Of a stretch of 64,000 nucleotides of DNA, positions 32,131 to 42,751 are shown piece by piece. The position numbers and the translations under genes were made by a program. The stretch lies in the NCBI RefSeq assembly GCF_010093535.1, contig NW_022985176.1, positions 66,955-130,954 of the forward strand. Reading direction: 5' to 3'. The notes beneath the pieces were generated by a model that made no database searches, was not told the DNA's origin, and saw only the letters and a program-made list of their open reading frames with translations. The number at the start of each line of letters is the position of its first letter. Positions within the stretch are counted from its first letter, which is position 1. Origin of the DNA: Lindgomyces ingoldianus (Eukaryota; Ascomycota; Dothideomycetes; Pleosporales; Lindgomycetaceae).

Positions 32131-35100
32131 ATATAAGCTCTTATTAACTTAGGAGTAAATAGCATAAGTTACATTAACAGAGAACTAGCGCATAAACTAA
32201 ATCTTTAATTAATACTGCTTACCTAAATAATTTACTTAACTAAATTTAATAAAAAATAACTTAAAAAAGGTTTTATCTTTTGTACTATAACTATTATAAT
32301 TACTTACTAACACTATAAGGAGTAGATTAAGCTTTATGTAATAAACATAAGATGTTATAACCTAATCCTAGAATAACTATAGCTATATTAGCATAAGGTT
32401 GCCTTTAATTACTAAGAGTAAGTTTTAAACTTTAACTTTTTTTAATGCTAAGATGTATACTTATGCTTACACCTAAATAACACCTAAGTAGCACTTAATA
32501 CAGAAGGTCTCTAGACCTACTTTTTAATAACTTAGAAAAAAACTACTTAAGTAAAGCTAATAAGCTAGGCCTTTTACTAAGATAAGCTATATAAAATAAT
32601 TTAATAACTGCCTAAACTTAAAAAAAAGAAAGCCTTTAAAAAATTTTTACTTACTTAATTTAAACATAAACTAGGACTTAAACAGCAGATAGACATCTGC
32701 TATATAAGACCTGCCCTATTTATAACCCTAGCTTAATAACTAGATTATAAAATCTACATAGTTATAATTTCTAATATAGACTAAGCTTTAGCTCCCTAAA
32801 AACGCACTAACTTAAAGATAATAGTTCTTTAAAACTACTATAACTTATTACATGTCTTTTTTTTAGATAAGTTTAATAAGCTTTTAATATAATGTTTATA
32901 TAATTACTAGATAACTCTTAAGCCTAGTAAACAACCTAGTTATAGGCTACTATATAAGATGTTACTAAATAAATTAAAAGTGCTCTAAAAATACCTTAAT
33001 AAGAACTTAGAAAAAAAGTTTATTTAAGCTAGCTCCTTACTAGTAGTGTTACTTATACTATTTATAAAGAAACCTAAGGGTAGGCTTTAATTCTATATTA
33101 ACTACTAAAGACTAAATACTGTTACTATTAAGAAGTAATACTTAATTTCTTTTTTATAAAAAACTCTAAGCTAACTAAGTAAAGTAAAGTATTTTATAAA
33201 GTTAGATATTATTACTGCCTTTAATAAGCTAAGAATAGTAAAAAGTAATAAGTAGCTAATTATGTTTTAGACCTAATATAGACTATTTAAGTACCTAGTA
33301 ATGCCCTTTAGCTTAGCTAACACGCTTAGTACTTTTTAACATTTTATAAACAACTTACTCTAACCCTACCTAGACATGTTTTATACTGTGTATATTAATA
33401 ATATTCTAATTTATAGTAATAGCCTTTTAGAGCATAAACAGCATGTACGCCTAGTGCTAAAAGCGATAGAAGAAGTAAGTCTATAACTTAATGTAGATAA
33501 ATACAAGTTGTACTAATTAAAGGTTATGTATTTAAGATATATAATCTCTATAAATAGCATCTAAATAGACCCTATTAAGGTTTAAACTGTGCTAGATTAG
33601 CAATACCTAAAGAACATAAAAGATGTTTAAGCCTTTATAAAATTTACTAACTTCTACTAATAATTTATTAATAACTTTTTATAGCTAGTAAGCTTTATAA
33701 TTACACTTACTAAAAAAAAAATTTAATTTAACTTTAACTTAAATTACTAATAGTCTTTTAACTAGCTAAAGAAAGCCTTTACTAAAGCTCTAATACTTTA
33801 CTACTTTAACTTTAAACTACTAATACTTGTAGAAGCTAATGCCTTAGACTACATAGTAGCAGGAGTTCTCTCCTAGACTAAGCTAGACAGGACTATTAGG
33901 CCTATTACATACTTCTTAAAAAGAATAAGCTCTATAGAAGGTAATTATAAAATCTATAATAAGAAATTACTTGCTATAGTACACTACTTTAAATAATAGT
34001 AACTTAAACTAGAAGGTGCAGCGCATCTAATACAGGTCCTATCTAACTATAAGAACTTATAGTACTTTACAACTATAAAATAACTTAGCTACTAATAAGC
34101 CTATTAGTTTAAATACCTATTTTATTTTAATTTTAAGATTACTTATTATCTTAGTTAAAATAAAGAGAAACTAGATGCCTTTATAAAGTAATCTTAAAAT
34201 GTCTTTACTTAGAAAAAAGCATAAAAAGCTTAACACTAAACTCTACTTTAACTTAAGCTATTTTTAGACCTTAACTTAAATAAAATAAATTAGATAATTA
34301 ATTAGATTATTACTAATAAGTATTTAAATAATAAATTTATCTAAGAAACTTTAGACCTGCTCTAAAACAGCGCTAGTTAGTTAAAAAAGGTAACACTAGC
34401 TAACTATAAAAACTAAAATAGTAAGCTATATTACTATAACTAACTTATAATTTTTAATTTTAATAAACTAAAAATTAAACTACTCTAAATTATACATAAC
34501 TTGCTTATTAGAGAACACCTAGGCAGAGAAAAGACTCTTAACCTACTATAGAGAGAGTACTACTAGCCCTGCATGTTCTATACTGTACGCTAATATGTAT
34601 TATGTTGCTATACTTGCTGTAAAGTAAAGGCTTTTTAAAAAAGGTATAATAGCCTACTTAAACTACTCCTAATCTTTAAATAAGCTTAGAAAGACATATT
34701 AATTAATTTTATTATAAACCTACTTTTATCTAAAGAGTATATAAATATTATAGTAGTTATTAATTACTTAACTAAGTATTAACACCTAATACTATGTTTC
34801 TCTATAACTGCCCTTAATATAGCCTAGTTATTCTACTAATATGTATAAGTTTACTATAGCCTGCCTAATATAATTATATTAGACAGAGGTACGCAGTTTG
34901 TCTTAGCCTTCTAGAATAAACTTTATAAACAGCTTTAAATTATCCTTTATCTATCTACAGCTTTTTACCTAAAGACTAACAGCTAGACTAAGAACATAAA
35001 CACTATAATAAAATAAGTCTTATAAGTGTACACAAACTACTAGTAGAACAACTAGGTAAAATAGTTAGCTATAGTATAGTTTAAAGCTAATAACATAACA

Positions 35101-35780
35101 TCTAAATTAACATAAGTATCTTTATTCTTAGTAAACTATAGATACTACCCCTAAATAAGATTTAAACTACTTTTAAATACCCCCTAACTAACTTATTAAT
35201 CTATATAAGTAATAGATATAAATAAACTTATTAATAAAATCTAAAACATATCTAAATATGTTTATAAAGAGCTTACATAGGCTTAAGCTCTTTAATAAAA
35301 GTACATAAACTAATTCTAAACTCCCACTCCTGCGTATGCAGCTAGCAAGAAGGTCTAGCTAAATGCTAGAAATATCTAAATAAACTAATAATTAAAGAAA
35401 CTTAATTAGAAAAACTTTAGCCCCTTTATAGTAGCCTATATAGTTTTATTATATACTTACTAATTAATCCTACCTAACAGCATAAAGATACACCCTGTGT
35501 TCTACGTATTATTGCTGCGCTAAGCAGCCTCTAAATCTAACTATCTACCTAAACAGCTAAACTTGCTACCTAAACCTGTTATTATAAATAACAAACTAAA
35601 ATATGTTATAGAAGATGTTAAATAGATCTAGTTTAATAAGAAAAAACATATCTATAAATACTTTATAAAATAGACTAGATATAACAAACTGTTATAAGAA
35701 CCTATAAAAGCCTTATAAAAGAACTCTATAGTAACCTAATTCTACACCTAATACTTATCTAAACTAAACCTGTACCCTAA
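32130..35780 (+). pseudogene. Gypsy-4 pol (protease, RT, RNase H, integrase, chromodomain-like tail)
   Basis: The protease site reads ALINLGVNS at 32137-32163. RT shows FYINY*RLNTVTIKK (from 33090), FKYLVMPFSLANTLSTF (about 33287-33340) and the active site YINNILIYS (about 33390-33416), both Asp now Asn. RNase H begins EANALDYIVAGVLS (about 33832-33873). The integrase HHCC finger is at about 34493-34625, followed by VINYLTKYQ (about 34755) and LDRGTQFV (about 34879), where the second catalytic Asp survives. The tail VFYVLLLR (about 35500) and a chromodomain-like block (35590-35740) follow. RIP stops occur throughout. Confidence 0.85.
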
Positions 35781-35830
35781 TAAAGACAACCTAATACTAG
35801 AACTACTAATGTAAAGGATTCCCTTTTTAA

Positions 35831-35841
35831 TAAAGGAGGGG
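35831..35841 (+). promoter_or_regulatory. Gypsy-4 polypurine tract
   Basis: TAAAGGAGGGG lies immediately before the 3' LTR, in the expected plus-strand priming position. Confidence 0.75.
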
Positions 35842-35844
35842 TAC

Positions 35845-36162
35845 TATCACAGTATCCTCCCTAGATCCTAGACATAACTATATTAAACGTGTACTAGAGT
35901 ATTATTAGTGCACATCTAACATAAATATAACATAACATAGACATAAACTTAAGCATAAACTACTTTAACACTAACTAAACTTAAAATAGGCTTAATTTAT
36001 ACCTAAAGCGCTTAGACTTCTAAGCTAAGTATTTAATTGCTAATTTTCTTTTAAACCTTTCTGTTCCTCACACAACGTCTTGTACCTACTATGATACCTT
36101 ACATAGTAATTAAACTAGACCTCTGTGAAGCTCTATAACCTTACTCGTGCACAATCGTGACA
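35845..36162 (+). repeat. Gypsy-4 3' LTR
   Basis: 318 bp. The inner left end is mutated (TATCACAGTATCC in place of TGTCACGGTATCC). The outer right end keeps GC-rich sequence (CTCACACAACGTC, CTCGTGCACAATCGTGACA). Confidence 0.93.
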
Positions 36163-38256
36163 AGCATAGGTAATAAGACTAATAAAAAAAGAACTTAAAA
36201 ATTTTTTTTATAAAAAAATAAAAGCTAACAAAGATGTAGACTAGGTTAAGATCTTTAAGATTTAAAAGGAAAAGAGTATCCCTACTAAATATAAAGATTA
36301 TAAGGATATGTTTAAGACATCTAAGAACCTAGAAGAATTACCCCTACATTAGCCTTAGGACTACGCTATCAATCTAATAAAAGACTATAACCTAAAAACA
36401 CACAGGCTTTATCTTTTAACAAGAACACAAAAGAAAGCCTTACAGGAATATATAGACTAGATGCTAGCCTAAGGCTATATTTAAAAAAGCTACAGCCTAG
36501 TAGCTTTAGCAGTAGTTTTTGTAAAGAAAAAAGAAGGGAAGATACATGTCTATTAGGACTATAGAACTCTAAACAAGAACATAATTAGAAACTAGTTTCC
36601 TCTACTAATTATATAAAACATTATAAATTAGCTAAAAGAAACCTAGTACTTTATAAAGTTTAATATGTAAGACAGATTTAATAAGATAAAAAAAAAAAAA
36701 GAGATAAGTAGCTTATAGTGTTTTAAACTCTATAAGGACTCTATAAATTAACGTACTTCATGGGCGAGTTGCTCACACACCTAAGTTGCTTACTTTTGCT
36801 AAGACCCTACTAAACCACCCTTTCTACACTAATGCATTCCCTATAACACTACTTAGACGCGCTAAAAGAATGTTAGATACAGCTTACGCTCTAAGCTTTT
36901 AAATAAGACATAAAACTCTTAAAGAAATATGCTATAGCTATGTACAAAGTCCTATAAAAAACAATAAATAACTATAGCACTAGACAACCTTTACAAGCTA
37001 ATTCTACAGCTAAATTACAAAGGCTAGGTAATAAAAAGAAGTAGGTAATTATTAAGACTATACTTAAGCTATATGCGTAAGGAATTTCCTCTTAAATAGC
37101 ATTTATAGCTAATATAGCTAATTCTTTACGCGCTAAGCGTAATCTAGGCTATGTTTACATAAACTAGCTTAGTATATTTATAAAGTATTATTTAGAGCTT
37201 AAAGTAACATTTAAGCGTAAGTATAACTATAAGAGAGCTTTTTATAAAAGTCCTAAGGTAATTTAGAGCAGGTTTAGCCTTGTAGAGAATATTAAAGCTA
37301 AGTATAGCATCTAGAATAATAACACGTACAACTTTAGTAAAACAGAGTTTATAATTAGCTAGATATTTTTTAACTATACTTACACTTAAAACTTTACTTT
37401 AAGCTTTAAATAACACTTTATAAACATACTAGGCTAGTTTATATAAATATAGCCTAGATTACACTTAGCGTGTAAAGAATTAGCTATATTAGCTATAAAT
37501 GCTATCTAAGAGGAAATTCCTTGCGTATATAGCTTAAGTATAGTCTTAATAATTACCTGCTCTTTTTTATTGCCTAGCTTTTATAATTTAGCTGTAGAAT
37601 TAGCTTATAAAAGTTGTCTAGTGCTATAGTTATTTATTATTTTTTATAAGACTTTACACATAGCTACAGCACATTTTTTTAAAAGTTTTATGTCTTATTT
37701 AAAAGCTTAGAGTGTAAGCTATATCTAACATTCTTTTAGCGCGTCTAAGTAGTGTTGTAGGGAATGCATTAGTGTAGGAAGGGTGGTTTAGTAGGGTCTT
37801 AGCAAAAGTAAGCGACTCAGGTGTGTAAGCAACTTGCCCATGAAGTACGTTACTAGTAATGCTGTTTAGCTTAATAAACGCTCTAGTAACATTTTAGCAA
37901 GTTATTAACACAGCCTTTAATCTATACCTTAACGTCTTTACCTTAGTATACCTAGATAACGTCCTTATCTACTTAAAGAATAGCCTAGAAGACTACGTAC
38001 AAAAGGTATAAAAAGTTCTAGAAAAGCTAAAAGAATATAGACTCTATCTACAGCTCTCTAAGTGTAAATTCTATGTTACTAAAACAGAATATTTAAAATT
38101 TATAATTAATAGTAAAGAAATAAAAATTAACTTAGCTAAAGTATAAAAGGTACTTAAATAGCTAGAACTTATAATAGTTAAGAAAGTTAAAGGATTCCTT
38201 AGACTATTAGAATACATTAGATAAATAATTAAGGACTACTTAAAAATTACTATACC
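36163..38256 (+). pseudogene. Gypsy-1a reverse transcriptase, interrupted by fold-back FB-2
   Basis: The RT domain runs over 36163-36750 and 37851-38256. Readable blocks are LVALAVVFVKKKEGKIHVY (about 36495-36555), Y*DYRTLNKN (about 36550), and GLYK split by FB-2 from LVMLFSLINALVTF (about 37853-37900). The active site LVYLDNVLIYL (about 37942-37975) keeps its first Asp. Removing FB-2 and one TA restores continuous collinearity with other gypsy RTs. The segment ends at ATACC (38252-38256), the NA-2 target site. Confidence 0.84.
36751..37850. mobile_element. Fold-back element FB copy 2
   Basis: 1100 bp, flanked by TA (36749-36750, 37851-37852), inserted in the RT of Gypsy-1a. Here the long 620-bp arm is on the left (36751 to about 37370) and the short arm of about 475 bp on the right (about 37376-37850). 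It is the mirror image of the copy at 23757-24855 and has the same junction. The long arm includes the first catalytic block (YNFSKTEF-like) of Pogo-1 transposase, but nothing of blocks two and three. Confidence 0.9.
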
Positions 38257-38471
38257 TGTGACGGTGCTGCTTGTCAAGCTCCGCTGCTAGTCACATGATC
38301 TCGCTAAGGGTTAAGCGAGCGCGCTAGCGCCTTGGCGCTGCGCAAGCTTTTCTCTCGCGAAAACCCTTCGCCTCCTTCACTCCCCGTCCTAGTTTAGCTG
38401 AAATAGAGCCGACCTACTCTGCCATGCTTCCCCAGCTCCATACAGTCGTAGAGACAGTGCTTGTCATCACA
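38257..38471 (+). repeat. NA-2 5' LTR
   Basis: 215 bp, TGTGACGGTGCTGC to GTCATCACA. It differs from the 3' LTR by CCCGTCC/CCCATCC and by two bases in CATACAGTCGTAG/CATACGGTAGTAG. Confidence 0.94.
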
Positions 38472-39102
38472 TTAAACTAGGATCAGTAACATTCAGCCGG
38501 AGGACGGCGGCATAATATCTAGGTCATACCGAGCGATCAGCCTGTGCGCTGCATTCGCCGACCGACCCTCATTAAGGAGATCTGCTAGTACGACTAGGCC
38601 GAGCCTCAGTTCGTCAACAATAGCCATCTGCCTTCAAAGCCCTGGTCAGGCCAGGCAACCAAAGCAACCTCATCAAGGAGCCCTGAGCTAGGAGCGCTGC
38701 TCTAGTTCGAATCGACTGTAGGGGGGGGCCTATAGTACCATCACCGCACGACGCGAAGAGAGCCGCGGGCTCTGTACGAAACCACCACCACCCTCGATCC
38801 CCTGCTACACAATCGGAAGCCCTGAGGCAGCAGGCACCTTACAGGCCTAGAGACGGCAGGCCCACCGACATCTGCTGCACAGCCAGCAGCACCAATAGTC
38901 GAAAGCGATACATACACATCTAGACAGCGAAAGGGCAGATATAGTGGACTTGGCTGGTAGTTCTCTTAGTCACGTAGACTCAGGAGCTGGGTTGCAGTCT
39001 CTAGGTAGCTATAGGCAGACGAGACTGGCCTGGGGGAGAATACCTGCAGGTGGCACAATCTGCATGAGCTCTAGCTAGTATGCTAGGTGTACATCGGCAA
39101 CG
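38472..39102 (+). other. NA-2 internal 5' region, no gene recognised
   Basis: 630 bp of GC-rich, unmutated sequence after the 5' LTR. Stops occur in all plus frames and no gag, protease or RT motif is seen. A G8 run is at about 38720-38728. It may act as packaging or leader sequence, as in other non-autonomous LTR elements; that is inference. Confidence 0.5.
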
Positions 39103-39422
39103 ACAATAGCTGCACCGCCTGCAGTAGACAATGGCCGCTCCGCCAGTGGCATTAACAATAGGCTGCTCCGCCAGCAGCATCGACAATGGCTGCACCGCCA
39201 GCAGTAGACAACAGCTGCTCCGCCAGTGGCATCAACAATAGGCTGCCCCGCCAGCAGCATCGACAATAGCTGCACCGCCTGCAGTAGACAACAGCTGTTC
39301 CGCCAGCGGCATTAACAATAGGCTGCCCCGCCAGCAGCATCGACAATAGCTGCACCGCCTGCAGTAGACAACAGCTGCTCCGCCTGCAGTAGACAACGGC
39401 TGCTCTGCCTGCAGCATCGACA
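39103..39422. repeat. 80-bp minisatellite with three-part internal structure
   Basis: About four copies at an exact 80-bp period (ACAATRGCTGCACCGCC at 39103, 39183, 39263 and 39343). Each unit consists of three related segments of 25, 27 and 28 bp, each starting ACAAT or ACAAC and containing GCTGCWCCGCC or a variant. The period is not a multiple of three, so the several minus-strand open frames across 39001-39496 are repeat shadows. Confidence 0.9.
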
Positions 39423-39490
39423 CGGCTGCACCGCCAGCAGCACCACCGCCCCATCTGCTTCACCCTCTCGGGACCCAAAGCAGCATCACC

Positions 39491-39590
39491 GATCAATCAG
39501 CTGCACTGCCAGCAGCATCACCGACCAGCCAGCTGCACTGCCAGCAGCATCATCGATCAATCGGCTGCACTGCCAGCAGCACCAAACCGA
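39491..39590. repeat. 32-bp tandem repeat, three copies
   Basis: The unit GATCAATCAGCTGCACTGCC plus AGCAGCATCACC recurs at 39491, 39523 and 39555 (32-bp period). It shares the GCTGCACYGCCAGCAGCA core with the 80-bp array, so the two arrays are related. Confidence 0.85.
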
Positions 39591-39597
39591 TACTAGC

Positions 39598-39831
39598 ATG
39601 GGGAAATTCTCAAAGCTCGAGATGCGGGTAGACCCCACGCACGACGTCTTCCACGCAGATCGCCTGCGAAAGGAATCACCAACAGCGCTGCCAGGCCAGC
39701 TTAAACCAGGTCCCCCAGCGCGGTTGGAAGCCTGGCTGCAAGCGTACGAGGCAGGAGAAGACCTAGAGGCAACAAGGAAGGATGGCCAGCCTAGGGAACT
39801 TGCTAGTAGAGGGGACTATAATAGAGGCTAG
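39598..39831 (+). CDS. Short frame resembling a gypsy integrase C-terminal end (NA-2)
   Basis: A 77-codon ATG-to-TAG frame in unmutated sequence. Residues about 13-35 read DPTHDVFHADRLRK followed by ALPGQLKPGPP. The VFHxxxLR then LPGQ layout matches the segment after the integrase core in gypsy polyproteins. Gypsy-4 shows VFYVLLLR then LPKQ at the equivalent place (about 35500-35560). It is therefore probably a leftover of the parental pol rather than a protein with its own role. It lies between the minisatellites and the 3' LTR. The residues after 45 (EAGEDLEATRKDGQPREL) are not recognised. Confidence 0.55.
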   Translation: MGKFSKLEMRVDPTHDVFHADRLRKESPTALPGQLKPGPPARLEAWLQAYEAGEDLEATRKDGQPRELASRGDYNRG

Positions 39832-39887
39832 GGAACGCGCTATACATGTTATTATTGTACGTAACTACGGACTCGGGGACGAGCCCG

Positions 39888-39903
39888 CCTTGGAGGGGGG
39901 TAA
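39888..39903 (+). promoter_or_regulatory. NA-2 polypurine tract
   Basis: CTTGGAGGGGGGTAA directly precedes the 3' LTR. It fits plus-strand priming and the common ending of fungal gypsy pol frames at this point. Confidence 0.75.
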
Positions 39904-40118
39904 TGTGACGGTGCTGCTTGTCAAGCTCCGCTGCTAGTCACATGATCTCGCTAAGGGTTAAGCGAGCGCGCTAGCGCCTTGGCGCTGCGCAAGCTTTTCT
40001 CTCGCGAAAACCCTTCGCCTCCTTCACTCCCCATCCTAGTTTAGCTGAAATAGAGCCGACCTACTCTGCCATGCTTCCCCAGCTCCATACGGTAGTAGAG
40101 ACAGTGCTTGTCATCACA
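39904..40118 (+). repeat. NA-2 3' LTR
   Basis: 215 bp, nearly identical to the 5' LTR (three differences). Followed by ATACC (40119-40123). Confidence 0.94.
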
Positions 40119-40905
40119 ATACCCCTAATAAATGCTACTACTAAAGAGTAAGCAACAGCAAAATTTGTCTAGACCCTATAGATAAATAAAGCATTTATAA
40201 CATTAAAGCAGACTATAACAGCTAAACTAGTACTAAGAATGTATAACCTATAATTAGACACTAAGATCTATATAGATGCGTTCTTAGAAGCTAGCAGAGC
40301 CACACTTTACTAAAAACAAGAGAATAGAAAGTAGCACCTAGTAGCATACTACTCTGCTAAGTTCTTAGGACCTAAGGTAGGCTATAGTATACCTAACAAA
40401 GAGCTAAAAGCAATACTAAACGCAGTAAGAGTATAGGCTACAGAGCTACATAGAATAGCAAAACCCTTTAATATTATAATTAATTACACAAACCTAGTTA
40501 TGTTCCTTATAGTAAAGAAACTCTCCCTTATGCACATAAAATAGGCAATAGAGCTTGCTTAATTTAACTATATTATTAAGCATGTCTTAGAAGCATAAAA
40601 CTAGTAGGCTAACGCCCTTAGCTAAAGGCTAGACTACTTTAATAAAGAAAAAGGAACTAGAAAGTTTACTCTTTTTAATAAAACTAATAAAAGATAGCTT
40701 TATAACAGACCTTAACTTATAAAAGAACTCTATATGCTCTTTATAAGTAAGCAAAGATAAAAAAACTTAATATACAAATATTACAAATCTCTAATATTTA
40801 GACACCTAAGAATAGGCACCTTTTAGAGAAAGCTAAAGGCAGCTATACAAAGACAGATACTAAAGGTAAAGTAATTATACACTAAGGTGCTTAGAAAATA
40901 TAATA
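40119..40905 (+). pseudogene. Gypsy-1a RNase H and integrase zinc finger
   Basis: Gypsy-1a pol continues after NA-2. RNase H is recognisable from DTKIYIDAFLEASRATLY (about 40258-40312) and AYYSAKFLGP. Bases 40555-40650 hold QANALS*RLDYF-like RNase H end sequence. The integrase N-terminal finger begins at about 40800 (FRHLRIG) and is cut by Pogo-2 at the TA 40904-40905; its C-X2-C half (TCNRNN) resumes at about 42754. Confidence 0.82.
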
Positions 40906-42751
40906 ACGTACCTAACGGGTTGGCCGGCCACACGGGTTGGCCGGCCACTTTTGCTAAGCCCCTACCACACTCTACCTATCTACATAATGCCTTAACAACA
41001 ACACTAGATTAAATCTTCTAAAGAATGTTAAATACAGCTTACTCTTTAGGCTTTTAAATAAGACTTAAAACTCTCTTTATAACACACTATAGCTATTTAT
41101 AATGTCTCTTACATAACACTAAGTAATTAACGCGCTAGACAGCCTTTAAAAGCAGAATGCTAGCCTAAATTAAAGAATCTAACTAAGCTTAAAAAAAAAG
41201 TAGTTATTAAGTATATACTTAAGCTTATTATGCGCAGATTTTCCTTTAGGCTTACAGCTGTAGCTAATATAGCTAATTCCTTGCGCGCAGAGCGCAATTT
41301 AGGCTAGGTTAGCTTAAACTAGCCTAGTATATAAGTTAAGCACTGCTCTAAGTTTATAATAAAGTTTAATTATAAGTATAATTATAAAAGAGCACTTTAT
41401 AAGAATCTAGAGGTTATCTAAAGCTAGTTTTACCTAGTAGCTAACATAAAAGCTAAGTACAGTATCTAGAATAAAAACACATATAACTTTAATAAGTTAA
41501 GCTTTATAATAGGCTAAATATTAACTAGAGCAGTTATTATAGCTTTAGAGAAATAAAAACAGCTAAAGGTAATATAGTAAAGTAATAAGAAGTAGACAAT
41601 AGTTATCTAAAGCATTAACATAGTAAAGTAAGCTATTTTACTCTTTATTATTTTTAAAGGCTGCTATTACTTTTTTACTTAGTATAAAAAGAAAAATCTG
41701 CCTTAGAACTAGGTTATTATAGTCTCTAAGAACAGCTAGATAATAAATAAGCTTAGGCGATAGTAGTTAAAGCACTTTAATAAGCATATAAAAAAAAGTT
41801 GTAAGTGCTTATTAGCTTTTTATTATTAACAGCTATAAGAGCTATAACTTACTTAATTTCTAGCAGTACTATAAGAAAAATAAGATTATTACTATCTACA
41901 TGCTTTTACACTTATTGCACCTTTTACAGCCTTTTAATGTAGGTTGTTTTACCCCTTTAAAAAAAGTGTATAAGCGCTAAGCTAAAAATCTTATGTGTAA
42001 CTAGATTACTTATATTATAAAACTTAAGTTTCTACTATGCTTTATACACACTTATAATGCAGTAATTACTTCTAGTAATATTTAAGAAGAGTTTCAAAGC
42101 ACTAGTTTAGTCTTATTTAACCTAAAATAGGTTAAAATAGCCCTTAACATCTAGTTGCATACTTTATTACTACTACTACCTATTAATAATAAGCTTTAGT
42201 AGTTGTAAACCCTAAGTAATACTTTTAAATTTAAGTTATAATTAATGCTTATAAAGGTAAGAATTTAAAAGCATGTAGATAGCTTACTAACATCTATAGT
42301 AAAGGCCTTTAAAAAAGTCTTAAAGGGGGCAGTAATTATTACGCATAAGCTAGTGTTAGTATAAAAGAAGATTATAGAGCTTTAAGCAGTAAATAAGGCT
42401 ACTACATAATATAGATTACATAAAAGAAAGCAGATTTAGGTAAAAAAGACTTTAATAATTAAGAATAAGGCTTATCTAACTACTCTAAAGGAGTTTAGAG
42501 CGCGTAGTAATAGGAAGAAGCTAAAGACGCAAGTGCACACTAAAAAAAGTAAGCTAAGTTAAAGGCAATATAAGTAGTGTAATTAGACTAGGCATAACTT
42601 GCGTACATGTAAGAAAGTAGTAGAAGTAGACTCTAAATAATATCTTATGTTGTATTACTTTATACAGGGCTAAAGTGGGCTGTTTTGCGAGAGAATAGGG
42701 TGGTTTTAGTGGGGGCTTGGCAAAAGTGGCCGGCCAACCTGTTAGGTACGT
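40906..42751 (+). mobile_element. Pogo-2 copy F, DNA transposon
   Basis: 1846 bp, flanked by TA (40904-40905, 42752-42753), inserted in the integrase finger of Gypsy-1a. The 5' TIR keeps two perfect GGTTGGCCGGCCAC units and the 3' TIR has one. The ends are GC-rich and unmutated, while the interior is AT-rich. Confidence 0.93.
40985..42665 (+). pseudogene. Pogo-2 transposase, copy F, broken
   Basis: DDE transposase relic collinear with copy C. The DNA-binding region has IANIANSLRAE (about 41263-41296). The first catalytic block, YNFNKLSFIIG, is near 41480-41515. The second is near 41825-41835 (LINSYKSYN-like) and the third near 41930-41945 (LLNVGCF-like). Asp codons read as Asn at the visible sites. 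A C-terminal CN*TRHNLRTC knuckle remnant is near 42575-42612. Less mutated near both ends than in the middle. Confidence 0.82.

Larger units (their letters stand above)
30500..36162 (+). mobile_element. Gypsy-4, complete Ty3/gypsy element
   Basis: 5663 bp with 318-bp LTRs (30500-30817, 35845-36162), target duplication AGCAT (30495-30499, 36163-36167) and a polypurine tract (AAAGGAGGGG) before the 3' LTR. It contains gag with one zinc knuckle, protease, RT, RNase H, integrase and a chromodomain-like tail in gypsy order. Gypsy-1a pol continues directly after it at 36163. Confidence 0.94.
38257..40118 (+). mobile_element. NA-2, GC-rich non-autonomous LTR element without RIP
   Basis: 1862 bp with 215-bp LTRs (38257-38471, 39904-40118) that differ at only three positions, and target duplication ATACC (38252-38256, 40119-40123). 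A polypurine tract abuts the 3' LTR. The interior lacks gag, RT and integrase core but has an 80-bp minisatellite and a short frame resembling an integrase C-terminus (39598-39831). Base composition is strikingly GC-rich against the AT-rich host, and no RIP-type strand-symmetric transitions are apparent. It is probably a late arrival or single-copy when RIP acted. Confidence 0.92.

Noticed and set aside
39001..39496. Four overlapping minus-strand open frames rich in Ala, Gly and Cys
   Set aside because: Products of the 80-bp minisatellite. The period is not a multiple of three and the frames shift through each other.
39103..39590. CRISPR-like array
   Set aside because: The repeats are adjacent and graded (a tandem satellite) with no unique spacers, in a eukaryotic retroelement.
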